Of a stretch of 36,453 nucleotides of DNA, positions 1 to 7,248 are shown one piece after another. Where the stretch lies: the NCBI GenBank assembly GCA_021647945.1, contig JAKITT010000025.1, forward strand, positions 1-36,453, written 5' to 3'. Numbering within the stretch: position 1 is the first letter of the stretch; every line of letters starts with the position of its first letter. The translations under genes were made by a program, and so were the position numbers. Origin of the DNA: Candidatus Polarisedimenticolaceae bacterium. GTDB lineage: Bacteria; Pseudomonadota; Gammaproteobacteria; Chromatiales; Chromatiaceae. Below the pieces are notes generated by a model, which had not been told where the DNA came from, ran no database searches, and saw nothing but the letters and a program-made list of their open reading frames with translations.

Positions 1-533
1 CCTACCCCGCTTGCATAAAGAATGAGAGAAAACACGCCATGGCTAAACATGCCTTCAAACAAGAATATAAAAACAATTATTATGCTGTTGTTGTCAAGTG
101 CGAGCCCCGTATATTTTGCTCCATCAGCAAGGCCAAAAGTACTGAAATAACTCAGTCGTAGCGCGCTGGCAGCAAGCATTAAAAATGCACCCGGTAGATA
201 GATAAGCTCATAATGGCCATAACTCATTAGCAGAATGGCAGGAGCGACGCCATAACTAACAATATCAATTAATAGATCAAGTTGTCCCCCAAAAATGCGG
301 TCATTACCTGTACGTCCTTTCATTCTGCGAGCAATGAGGCCATCTGCCCAGTCAAAGGCAACCGCCCAGATCATGCCAATCATTGCTGCGGCGTAAAGCC
401 CGGATATGCTGAAGTAGATAGCAAGAAGGGTGCAGCCTAGTCCAGCTAAGGAGCAAATGTTAGGCAGATCTTTAGCGTAAGAGAGGATAGAGTTGGGTTG
501 TGGCTCTTGAGTTTCAGAGGATTCGACGGTCAT
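1..533 (-). CDS. CDP-alcohol phosphatidyltransferase family protein (3' end cut by window edge)
   Basis: Translating the minus strand from the ATG at 533 gives an open frame to the window edge (177 codons, no stop). It shows the CDP-alcohol phosphatidyltransferase signature: DWADG, then LIAR, and after a spacer of about 12 residues GGQLDLLID followed by IVSYGVAP. The aspartates bind the metal and the CDP-alcohol. Several hydrophobic segments surround the motif, fitting an integral inner-membrane enzyme. The text after the motif resembles phosphatidylserine synthase-like members more than PgsA, but the acceptor cannot be assigned. The spacer between AR and G is a few residues longer than the usual 8-9. 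It is divergent from a cytidylyltransferase gene, so the two may make and use a CDP-activated headgroup. Family membership is confident; substrate is unknown. Confidence 0.85.
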   Translation of the reverse strand, partial: MTVESSETQEPQPNSILSYAKDLPNICSLAGLGCTLLAIYFSISGLYAAAMIGMIWAVAFDWADGLIARRMKGRTGNDRIFGGQLDLLIDIVSYGVAPAILLMSYGHYELIYLPGAFLMLAASALRLSYFSTFGLADGAKYTGLALDNNSIIIVFIFLFEGMFSHGVFSLILYASGV

Positions 534-575
534 AGTTTACTTTCAAATATCCAGGTAGGTTTATGGAGAGGAGGA

Positions 576-586
576 GGGGGGGGGGG
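576..586. repeat. Poly-G tract (11 G) in a divergent promoter region
   Basis: An uninterrupted run of 11 G lies between the divergent starts at 533 (minus) and 632 (plus), preceded by a G/A-rich stretch. Long mononucleotide tracts in promoter spacers can slip in replication and change promoter spacing. It could equally be a length error of the sequencing. Confidence 0.8.
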
Positions 587-631
587 ATACATGGTAACAT
601 GCTCTGTTTATTCTAGAGTGAGAACTTAGCA

Positions 632-1090
632 ATGCTCGTATATACCGTAGGAACTTGGGATTTACTTCATGTTGGGCATTTGGCGTTACTCCAACATTGT
701 AAAACATTAGGAGATACGGTTGCTGTTGGAGTTGCTTCAGATGAGGTCGTTGCAAGTTACAAATCAAGGCCCCCTGTCATTCCTCTAGAGCAGAGAATGG
801 AAATGCTAAGAGCTTTACGGTGTGTTGATATCGTTCGCCCCTACCATGAGCTGGAATATGCCTCTGCATGTAAAGAGTTAGATGTCGATATTTTTGTTAT
901 TGGAGAGGACTGGGGGAAGCAACCTCATAACGTTGAAGTCGAGTCTTTTTTAAAAGGAGCAGGCAAGTCGATTGTTCAGGTTAGCTATCATCCTAAAACT
1001 TCATCTACAAAAATCAAATCAAATACCATTGCTCAGCTTTCTATCGGTTTGAACTATAAGCATAATGCAGGCGGTATCAGGCTTTATTAA
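632..1090 (+). CDS. TagD-like cytidylyltransferase (CTP:phospho-alcohol)
   Basis: A 152-residue nucleotidyltransferase of the TagD / glycerol-3-phosphate cytidylyltransferase type. It has the N-terminal T-x-G-T-W-D-L-L-H-V-G-H motif (HxGH, CTP binding), a central GEDW block matching the GDDW of TagD, and a TSSTKIKS stretch in place of the usual GISTTKI near the C-terminus. About 20 residues follow that TagD does not normally have. The reaction should be CTP + phospho-alcohol to CDP-alcohol + PPi, in the cytosol. The divergent neighbour is a CDP-alcohol phosphatidyltransferase, so product and consumer may be paired. Glycerol phosphate, phosphoethanolamine or another polyol phosphate are all possible substrates. 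The start has no strong Shine-Dalgarno site. Confidence 0.85.
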   Translation: MLVYTVGTWDLLHVGHLALLQHCKTLGDTVAVGVASDEVVASYKSRPPVIPLEQRMEMLRALRCVDIVRPYHELEYASACKELDVDIFVIGEDWGKQPHNVEVESFLKGAGKSIVQVSYHPKTSSTKIKSNTIAQLSIGLNYKHNAGGIRLY

Positions 1091-1162
1091 ACTGGCGCCA
1101 TAGCTAAAAAGAGAATTAACTTCCTGGCTTTGTGAGAGAGATATAGAATTTCCTCGTAAATC

Positions 1163-1206
1163 AAAAATGCCCTCCTCCTAAGTTATAGGAAAGAGGGCAT
1201 TTTTTT
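1163..1206. terminator. Bidirectional rho-independent terminator
   Basis: The stem ATGCCCTC / GAGGGCAT (1167-1174 with 1193-1200), with an inner CCTA/TAGG pairing, is followed by a T run at 1200-1206 and preceded by an A run at 1163-1167. It can therefore stop both the cytidylyltransferase transcript (plus) and the H-NS-like gene transcript (minus), which converge here. Confidence 0.85.
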
Positions 1207-1284
1207 AGGTGCCAATTAACCAGTCAAAAGAGCGGTTAGAGGGCCCTTGTTGTGGTTAAGGAGACTCTGAATAAGTGAGGCCCC

Positions 1285-1734
1285 TTAACTGATTCGGCAC
1301 TGCTCCAAGAAGGCATCCTGCCCAACCTCTTCAGCATATGCCTTAAGAATTTTAGGCCGAGGTCCTTTCTCTTTAACTTCAAAAACACGTTGCGGATCAG
1401 CGGGAACATTGCTGTAAGTGCCAGCTGGGATCTTAATAGCAGATACCTTAGCTTTCTTAGTTTTGCGCTTCTTAGCCCCTTTTTTAACTGGGGTTTTTGA
1501 TGCAACCTGCTGAGCCAAACCTGGGTTTTGAGCCTCAACACGAAGGATAACTTTTTTAACCTCTTTATAGTATGCAGTAATAAAGGCACTAAGAGGCATG
1601 CCGGCATCTTTCAGGTTAGCCTGAAGAGCGCTGTAAGCTGTGGCAAGCTGCTCTTTCTGCAATACATCTTTCTCTTCAGACGCTTCCAGACGGGCCAAAC
1701 GTGCCCTCAGGCTCTTTATCTCTTTCTGTCTCAT
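1285..1734 (-). CDS. H-NS-like nucleoid-associated / silencer protein
   Basis: This 149-residue protein has an N-terminal half (about 1-45) rich in K, E, L and R with heptad-like spacing, predicted coiled coil as in H-NS oligomerisation domains. A very basic linker follows (about 80-97, KKGAKKRKTKKAK). The C-terminal domain contains FEVKEKGPRPKILKAYAEEVG, which lines up with the H-NS DNA-binding motif (W-x-G-x-G-R-x-P followed by a helix with K and E) but has KGPRP where H-NS has QGRTP. That supports minor-groove binding at AT-rich DNA, though with a diverged loop. It is monocistronic, with a shared terminator downstream and a long AT-rich gap upstream that could be autoregulated. The family assignment is by motif reading only. 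Confidence 0.6.
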   Translation of the reverse strand: MRQKEIKSLRARLARLEASEEKDVLQKEQLATAYSALQANLKDAGMPLSAFITAYYKEVKKVILRVEAQNPGLAQQVASKTPVKKGAKKRKTKKAKVSAIKIPAGTYSNVPADPQRVFEVKEKGPRPKILKAYAEEVGQDAFLEQCRIS

Positions 1735-1937
1735 AGGTCTCTTTCTCGCAATATTTAATGTTAAAAAAATGAATTCTAGTGATTAATAAATCACCACGCT
1801 TAAAGGCTGAATCTAATTATTGCTTAATATATTCCTATTGACTACCCCAAAAGCAAATTATATATAAAATTTAGTCGATAACCTCTGTTTTAATTTGCGC
1901 AACTTAGTCAAGATCGTTATATATTTACTAAACCCAT

Positions 1938-1990
1938 AGTGGAGACAATAATTAATTTCATAAATGGTGTGGCTCTTACACCTCTCCACT
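1938..1990. other. Possible structured RNA or operator: nested stem-loop
   Basis: AGTGGAG (1938-1944) pairs with CTCCACT (1984-1990), and directly inside the right arm GGTGT (1966-1970) pairs with ACACC (1978-1982). The nested arms give a plausible two-stem fold in an otherwise unexplained gap. No transcription signal is evident. Confidence 0.35.
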
Positions 1991-2170
1991 TCAAGAATGT
2001 AGCTCTGCATTTAAATCCATGAAATGGTCAGCGATTGCTTTGTGCAATTTTCCTTACACTTCTTTATAGATGATCGGTAAAGAGGATGGATTGTAGGAGA
2101 AAGTTGTGGCATGACAAGAGCCAATGCCCTCCATAAAGTAAAGGTATGATTAGTTCAGACCAAAAAGTCC

Positions 2171-2195
2171 AGCTGCACATTGAATATGTGCGGCT
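2171..2195. other. Strong 10-bp hairpin with 5-nt loop
   Basis: The arms AGCTGCACAT and ATGTGCGGCT pair over 10 positions (one G-U) around the loop TGAAT. On the minus strand the stem is followed about 5 nt later by TTTTT, so a leftward terminator is possible. On the plus strand no T run follows. Confidence 0.45.
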
Positions 2196-2294
2196 CATTT
2201 GAAAACTGATTACCCCTCCAAACCGCCTAAACTCATCCACAGACGCCGAAATGCAACTAAACTTATTGAGAGCATTCTTAAAGAAAAAATTTCC

Positions 2295-2321
2295 TAAAGC
2301 TTTTTAGGGTTTATCCGCTAA
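2295..2321 (+). promoter_or_regulatory. Sigma-28 (FliA)-type promoter of cheV
   Basis: TAAAGCTT at 2295-2302, exactly 11 nt, then TCCGCTAA at 2314-2321. The FliA consensus is TAAAGTTT-N11-GCCGATAA, so the -35 half is nearly perfect and the -10 half matches 6 of 8 with correct spacing. It lies about 55 nt upstream of the cheV ATG. Confidence 0.7.
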
Positions 2322-2376
2322 CCCCATTATAGCAATTAGGAATGCAGCAATAACTGCCACCACACAGGGCTAACTG

Positions 2377-3330
2377 ATGACAAACTTTATTCAATCTGTT
2401 GATGATCGTACTCGCTTGGCGGGTACAAATCGGCTTGAGGTTTTACTTTTCAGCCTTGGAAAGGACATAAATACAGGTCGGGTGGAGACTTTTGGTATCA
2501 ACGTATTCAAAGTCCGAGAGGTTATGATTGTACCTGACATCACTCGTCCACCAGATATGCCACCCGCTGTTGAAGGTATGGTGAGCCTTCGTGGAAATAT
2601 GGTTCCCGTCATCAATTTACCCCAGTTTTGTGGTGTTCAGACCGAAGAAGAGCCAACCATCCTGATCATTACCGAATACAACAAACATGTGCAGGGTTTT
2701 CTGGTTCATGCTGTCGATACCATTGAGCGTCTTGCATGGGATGATGTAAAGGTTCCGCCCGCTATGATGGCGCAACAACATGGTGGCCTTGTGACCGCAG
2801 TAACGGAGCTTAAAGATAAACGTCTTGTGATGATTATGGATGTTGAGATGGTGTTGGCTAAAACATCAGGGTTTGGCGAGACTGAAGAGGAGTTTAGCGG
2901 CATCCAGCAGTTTAATAATAAAGATATCACCATCCTGTTTGCTGATGACTCAAGCATCGCCCGTGGTCAGATCACTCGAACACTTGATCACTTAGGGGTA
3001 AAATATATTAGCTGCATCAATGGTGCAGAGGCTTGGGATAAACTACGTGAAATTGCCAACCGAGCCGAAGCTACTGGCCAAAAGGTTAAAGATAGCATCT
3101 CTCTCATTCTAACCGATGTTGAGATGCCTGAGATGGATGGTTATGTATTAACAAAAAAAGTAAAAGATGATGAACGCTTCCAGGGCATACCCGTCATTAT
3201 GCACTCCTCTCTCTCTGCTGATGCCAATATGGAATTAGGAAAAGGTGTGGGTGCAGATGCCTACGTAGCAAAGTTTGAACCATTGGAACTTGCCGCCAAG
3301 CTCCATGAGTTTCTCTATGAGGAGGCGTAA
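2377..3330 (+). CDS. cheV: Chemotaxis protein CheV (CheW-receiver fusion)
   Basis: A 317-residue protein with a CheW-like coupling domain at about 18-165 (including GINVFKVREV and VEGMVSLRG) and a response-regulator receiver domain at about 186-317. The receiver acidic pocket is D190-D191 (FADDSS), the phospho-acceptor is D247 (LTDVEMPEMDG), and the conserved K is in YVAKFEP. CheV couples chemoreceptors to the CheA kinase at the inner membrane, and phosphorylation of its receiver is thought to aid adaptation. It stands alone here with no other che gene nearby. A sigma-28-type promoter lies directly upstream, fitting flagellar-regulon control. A weak SD (AGGG) precedes the ATG. Confidence 0.95.
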   Translation: MTNFIQSVDDRTRLAGTNRLEVLLFSLGKDINTGRVETFGINVFKVREVMIVPDITRPPDMPPAVEGMVSLRGNMVPVINLPQFCGVQTEEEPTILIITEYNKHVQGFLVHAVDTIERLAWDDVKVPPAMMAQQHGGLVTAVTELKDKRLVMIMDVEMVLAKTSGFGETEEEFSGIQQFNNKDITILFADDSSIARGQITRTLDHLGVKYISCINGAEAWDKLREIANRAEATGQKVKDSISLILTDVEMPEMDGYVLTKKVKDDERFQGIPVIMHSSLSADANMELGKGVGADAYVAKFEPLELAAKLHEFLYEEA

Positions 3331-3338
3331 CAAACTCT

Positions 3339-3368
3339 GCTAAGCCTGACTTCAAAATCAGGCTTAGC
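3339..3368 (+). terminator. Stem-loop after cheV, terminator-like
   Basis: GCTAAGCCTGA (3339-3349) and TCAGGCTTAGC (3358-3368) form a perfect 11-bp stem with an 8-nt loop, starting 8 nt after the cheV stop. No T tract follows, so it may be an mRNA-end protector or a weak terminator. Confidence 0.6.
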
Positions 3369-3455
3369 GTAGAAATCATCATCTTACACTCACCCATCTC
3401 GCCCCCTACTTCAGCCCCATTTGTGGACAATTGACGAGCGCAAGCAACAGGCTTG

Positions 3456-3965
3456 ATGGCCTCTCTTCTTATTAGCTGTATACTTCTCTTAACTATCTCA
3501 TTTCAACCCATCCACGCTCACGCTACGTTTAATAATATGTTCAGTAACGACCGTACCAAACTACGACAGGTCTACCTTGATGCCTGGAAAAAACACAATG
3601 CTAAGCAGCAGATGGAGGATCTAGACAAGATTATTGTCAATATCATCTTGCTGCATCCGGAGTACCACAAGCTGCTCAATCAACCAAAGAAAGCTCTGAA
3701 TGCTGACTTTCCGCCTGAAGGGGGACAAACCAACCCCTTCCTGCACATGGGCATGCACGTGGGTCTACATGAGCAGATCTCAACGAATCGCCCACCCGGT
3801 ATTGCGATGCTCTATCAGCAGATGATCACACGGACTGGCGATCCACATGAGGTGGAACATCAAATGATGGAGTGTCTTGGTCAGGAGTTGTGGGAGGCGC
3901 AACGTGGCCACCGTTTACCCGATGATGTCGCCTACTTGGAACGCCTTAAAGCCCTGGCACGATGA
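3456..3965 (+). CDS. DUF1841 family protein, possibly with an N-terminal extension
   Basis: From MFSNDRTKLRQVYLDAW onward (internal ATG at 3537) the protein follows the DUF1841 pattern: HPEYH, then a block ending in TNPFLHMGMHVGLHEQ, then PPGI and a C-terminal HxxMECLGQELWEAQR. Its function is unknown. Family members normally begin at the MF position. Here an open frame extends 27 codons upstream to ATG 3456 (TTG 3453), preceded by AGG, and spells a hydrophobic stretch ending in HAHA that resembles a secretion signal, although without N-terminal positive charge. ATG 3537 has no SD. Either the shorter cytosolic form or an exported form is possible. Its stop overlaps the next gene in an ATGA, implying translational coupling. 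Confidence 0.8.
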   Translation: MASLLISCILLLTISFQPIHAHATFNNMFSNDRTKLRQVYLDAWKKHNAKQQMEDLDKIIVNIILLHPEYHKLLNQPKKALNADFPPEGGQTNPFLHMGMHVGLHEQISTNRPPGIAMLYQQMITRTGDPHEVEHQMMECLGQELWEAQRGHRLPDDVAYLERLKALAR

Positions 3966-4165
3966 AACGAAGAGATCTAAAAAACTGCGGCTTTTGCCGT
4001 TTCATGCGCGGCGTTGCTTTTGGTGGGCTGGGTGCCATGATGGGTGGCTATAGCGCATTACTGTTAGGGTTACCACGTGATGAAGCGATCTACTACGCCA
4101 CATTTGGTGCAATAGCAGTGACCGCTTTTGCTAATAGAAAACGCTCAAAAAAAGATGAGCAATAG
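3962..4165 (+). CDS. Small two-helix membrane protein, unknown function
   Basis: 67 residues starting in an ATGA overlap with the DUF1841 gene, so the two are cotranscribed. The N-terminus is basic with a CGFC pair (residues 9-12), followed by two hydrophobic segments (about 17-37 and 41-57) and a highly charged C-terminal tail RKRSKKDEQ. The positive charge at both ends suggests both termini face the cytosol. I do not recognise a family. The CxxC could be redox-active or bind metal, but nothing else supports that. Confidence 0.7.
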   Translation: MKRRDLKNCGFCRFMRGVAFGGLGAMMGGYSALLLGLPRDEAIYYATFGAIAVTAFANRKRSKKDEQ

Positions 4166-4169
4166 TAAC

Positions 4170-4694
4170 TCAGCCTGCTGTTGAGTCGCCCCTATAACTC
4201 TCAACCCGTTCAGCAAATGCTTTAATCTGTTGACGATTGGTTAAATCAGACTCCTCGACCAGCGGTAGCTTAGGGAGCTGTTTGTGAACCACGCGAGCAA
4301 ATGCCCCCTCTCCATAGGCTAGAAAATGGCCATTCTCACTAAACAACTTAACCCCAGTTAAGCCACAACTGGGCGAACGTGTCTTAAAGATAAAACCACT
4401 AAAAGTAGATATCTCTTCAACAGACTGCCGTGCAAACTGCTGCATTCTCTCTGTTAGATCAAAAGAGGGGTCATCAACTCTCAGTAGGCGTTGATGACCA
4501 TCGACCATCACACACTGAATGGGGGGTCTAGGGGTAGAGAGACCTATACCCACCTCAGGGCAGAGCGGAATCAGTTCAAATCGAGCAGCAAGTATCTCTA
4601 CAATCAGTGGTTGATATTTAGCGGTACCATCATAGCGAACCTTCTCACCCAGCAGACAGCCACTGATACCCACTTTGCTCTTATTCGAGGCCAT
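4170..4694 (-). CDS. DUF523 family protein (TudS/YbbK-like)
   Basis: 174 residues with the DUF523 hallmarks: SGCLLGEKVRYDG near the N-terminus, LCPEVGIGLSTPRPP, and RSPSCG around two thirds of the way along. The three cysteines (in SGCL, CPE and SPSCG) are the ones that hold a [4Fe-4S] cluster in the characterised thiouracil desulfidase TudS, so a desulfidase or sulfur-handling role is possible; most DUF523 proteins remain uncharacterised. Two ATGs are adjacent (4697 and 4694); GGAG sits 5 nt from the second, so 4694 is preferred. Convergent with the small membrane protein gene (4-nt gap), divergent from hemH. Confidence 0.85.
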   Translation of the reverse strand: MASNKSKVGISGCLLGEKVRYDGTAKYQPLIVEILAARFELIPLCPEVGIGLSTPRPPIQCVMVDGHQRLLRVDDPSFDLTERMQQFARQSVEEISTFSGFIFKTRSPSCGLTGVKLFSENGHFLAYGEGAFARVVHKQLPKLPLVEESDLTNRQQIKAFAERVESYRGDSTAG

Positions 4695-4779
4695 CATCTC
4701 TCCAAACTAAACACGTAGTGCTTGAACCCTCTCGCAATAAACGCAAGAATCCCCCCTCTTATTTAATAATGATCACTTA

Positions 4780-5799
4780 ATGAACTATAAAGACCACTCA
4801 GACCAGAAGATAGTTGCGGGCAACAAGATAGGCATACTGCTGACCAACCTAGGCACCCCAGATGCCCCCACCACATCTGCCGTGCGCCGCTATCTGGCTG
4901 AATTTCTCAGTGATCCTCGTGTCGTTGAGACCCCTAGGTTACTCTGGATGCTAATTCTGCATGGCATTATTCTGCGCACCCGCCCTAAGCGCTCTGCTGC
5001 CGCCTATGCTGAGGTATGGGAGGAGGATGGCTCACCGCTACTAACTATCTCCAAACAGCAGTCAGCAGGCTTGCAAACGCTGTTAGATGAACTGGCAAAT
5101 GATCGCTACCAAGTGGTTCTCGCCATGCGCTATGGCAACCCCTCCATCACCCATGGTTTAGAGCAGTTACGCCAAGGTGGCTGCAACCGTATCTTGGTGC
5201 TACCACTCTATCCACAATACTCAGCAACCACCAGTGCCTCAACCTTTGATGCAGTGAGCAAAGAGCTGCACAGCTGGCGGTGGCTACCCGACCTACGTTT
5301 TATCAGCCACTACCCTACTTACCCCGCCTATATTCAGGCGCTAGCCAGTTCAATACGTAATTTCTGGGATCAACACGGTAAAGCTGACAAGCTACTACTC
5401 TCTTTTCACGGTATTCCCCAGAGTTATGCCGATGGTGGTGACCCCTATCCTGAAGAGTGTCGTGCCACCGCAGAAGCGGTCGCTGGAGCACTTGGTTTAG
5501 ATGCATCGGAGTGGCTCTTTAGCTTCCAGTCTCGCATGGGAAATAAGCCATGGATCAAACCCTATACAGACACCATGTTGCAGGAGTTGGGGCAACAGGG
5601 CACACAATCAATTAATATTATCTGCCCCGGTTTCCCCACCGATTGTTTGGAGACGTTGGAGGAGATTGCCATTGAGAATCAGGCATACTTCCACAACGCC
5701 GGAGGGGGCAATTACAGCTACATCCCAGCCCTCAACGCCTCAAAAATACATATCGAAATGCTGGCTGAGCTGGTCTCTGAACAGACATTAGGCTGGTGA
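4780..5799 (+). CDS. hemH: Ferrochelatase
   Basis: A 339-residue ferrochelatase that inserts Fe2+ into protoporphyrin IX in the last step of protoheme synthesis. Visible features: LLTNLGTPDAP at the start, YGNPSI, LYPQYSATTSAS, the catalytic SFHGIP (H210), QSRMGNKPWIKPYTD, and CPGFPTDCLETLEEI with the second catalytic acid E291. Length is typical for the proteobacterial enzyme. No other heme gene is next to it. It converges on the tolC-like gene, whose terminator fills the gap. No strong SD precedes the ATG. Confidence 0.97.
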   Translation: MNYKDHSDQKIVAGNKIGILLTNLGTPDAPTTSAVRRYLAEFLSDPRVVETPRLLWMLILHGIILRTRPKRSAAAYAEVWEEDGSPLLTISKQQSAGLQTLLDELANDRYQVVLAMRYGNPSITHGLEQLRQGGCNRILVLPLYPQYSATTSASTFDAVSKELHSWRWLPDLRFISHYPTYPAYIQALASSIRNFWDQHGKADKLLLSFHGIPQSYADGGDPYPEECRATAEAVAGALGLDASEWLFSFQSRMGNKPWIKPYTDTMLQELGQQGTQSINIICPGFPTDCLETLEEIAIENQAYFHNAGGGNYSYIPALNASKIHIEMLAELVSEQTLGW

Positions 5800-5812
5800 G
5801 TTTGCCTCGCAT

Positions 5813-5837
5813 AAAAAAGGCGGGGAAAACCCCGCCT
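5813..5837 (-). terminator. Rho-independent terminator of the TolC-like gene
   Basis: On the minus strand GGCGGGG-TTTT-CCCCGCC is followed by TTTTTT (stem 5836-5830 with 5825-5819, T run 5818-5813). Perfect 7-bp GC stem, tetraloop and U tract, 30 nt after the TolC-like stop. Confidence 0.92.
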
Positions 5838-5866
5838 CGCTAAGAAGAGTATTGATCAATAGATTG

Positions 5867-7183
5867 TTACTTCATCAACCAACCATTGACCCGCTCTAGA
5901 TCCTCTTTGAGCAGAGTGCCAGCGGCCTGTTTCAACAGCAGGCTGTTGAGGATGAAAGTGTAGCGTGACTGGTAGTAGTTACGCTGAGAGTCAAACAGGT
6001 TTCGTTGCATATTCAGCACATCGACAATCGTACGTGTCCCCACCTCATAACCCGCTTCCGTAGAGGTGAGCGCACTCTTAGCTGACACGGTGGCCGCTTT
6101 CAGCGCCTCTACTTGGCTCACGGAGGAGAGAACACCTCGGTAAGCGTTGCGCACCTGACGCTTTACCGCACGACGCTGACGATCCAGGCCGCTCTGTGCC
6201 GTCCTATAGTCGATCTGCGCCTGAGTCACACGAGAGGTGGTGCCGCCACCTGCATAGAGTGGCAGGCTCAGTTGAATACCGATCATGCCAATATCCATAT
6301 CCGATCCGGTGTCACTATCTGTTCGTGAGAGACCGTAGGAGCCCACTAGATCAACGGTTGGATGGTGTCCTGTTCGTTGTAGTGCAATACTGTTTTGAGC
6401 CAGTTTGGTGGCACTACGCGCAGCAATAATGGCAAAGTTCTGTTGCTGAGCTATGGTTGACCAATCCTCAACATTGGCAGGATTGGGGGTGCTCAGCGGC
6501 ATATCAACACCCAGCGCCGATAGCTCTGAGATCTGACCACCACCTAAAATCTCCAGCAATGCCTCCCAGGCGTTATCCTGCGCATTCTCAGCCTGGATGG
6601 TACCGGCACGGTCACGATCAAAGGTCGCTTGCGCTTCATGCACATCAGTGATGGCGATGAGGCCCACCTCAAAGCGCTGTTTGGCTTGATCGAGCTGTCG
6701 CTGGGTCGCTTCAAGTTGTGCCTTAGAGACGCGCAGATCATCACTGGCTGATAGCACATCAAAGTAGGCTTGAGTGGTTCTAACCATCAGATCCAAACGG
6801 GCCGATTGAAACTCCGCCTCCGCCTTAGCGATCGCATGGTCACTCTGCTCCAACTGAATCCAGTAGTCACGATGATAGAGCGGCTGTTGCAGGTTGAGAG
6901 TCAAACTCTGGTCACTGTAGTCATCCGTACTCTTTGGCGCATAACCACCGACAATCTCACGATTGACTATATTGGCCTGCCCATTCAGTGAGATATTGGG
7001 CAGTAGAGTGGCTGTCGACTGATTCTTTGACTCTCTCACTGAATCAAGTTGGCTAGTCGATGTTTGTAGCAGCAGATCACTCTGTTGCGCCTGCCGATAG
7101 ACCGACATCAAATCCATCGCCGTGGCACTGCCTACCCACACGAGGCTGCTAAGAAGTGTTGCTAAAACTGTTCGTTTCATCAT
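5867..7183 (-). CDS. tolC: TolC family outer-membrane efflux/secretion protein
   Basis: 438 residues with a signal peptide (MMKRTVLATLLSSLVWVGSA, cleavage near ATA-M) and the two repeated OEP domains: long alternating helical segments rich in Q, A and R (LEATQRQLDQAKQRFEVGLIA and its counterpart AGYEVGTRTIVDVLNMQRNL) and strand segments containing SLTLNLQQPLYH and GIQLSLPLYAGG. These are standard TolC landmarks; the second GYEVGTRTIVDVL motif is diagnostic. It forms the trimeric exit duct across the outer membrane and periplasm for type I secretion and RND/ABC efflux. An M23 peptidase gene lies upstream on the same strand and an ABC exporter diverges from that, but no membrane-fusion protein is in the window, so its inner-membrane partner is unknown. 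Confidence 0.93.
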   Translation of the reverse strand: MMKRTVLATLLSSLVWVGSATAMDLMSVYRQAQQSDLLLQTSTSQLDSVRESKNQSTATLLPNISLNGQANIVNREIVGGYAPKSTDDYSDQSLTLNLQQPLYHRDYWIQLEQSDHAIAKAEAEFQSARLDLMVRTTQAYFDVLSASDDLRVSKAQLEATQRQLDQAKQRFEVGLIAITDVHEAQATFDRDRAGTIQAENAQDNAWEALLEILGGGQISELSALGVDMPLSTPNPANVEDWSTIAQQQNFAIIAARSATKLAQNSIALQRTGHHPTVDLVGSYGLSRTDSDTGSDMDIGMIGIQLSLPLYAGGGTTSRVTQAQIDYRTAQSGLDRQRRAVKRQVRNAYRGVLSSVSQVEALKAATVSAKSALTSTEAGYEVGTRTIVDVLNMQRNLFDSQRNYYQSRYTFILNSLLLKQAAGTLLKEDLERVNGWLMK

Positions 7184-7248
7184 CTTAAAGTCCGTATATT
7201 AGATTATGTTAATATAGTAGCTTATATTCTTACTGGAGACGACTTAAA

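Larger units (their letters stand above)
1735..2294. other. AT-rich gene-free region with hairpins
   Basis: No convincing ORF lies in this gap. Its left part (1741-1930) is very AT-rich, with a 16-bp GTGATT-AATA-AATCAC palindrome at 1779-1794 close to the H-NS-like start. Two stronger stem-loops lie at 1938-1990 and 2171-2195 and are listed separately. The right end is the cheV promoter. No known ncRNA family was recognised. Confidence 0.6.

Noticed and set aside
1236-1607. 123-codon leftward frame overlapping the H-NS-like gene
   Set aside because: It is a shifted-frame shadow with skewed composition; the 149-residue frame has coiled-coil and DNA-binding features and a sensible start.
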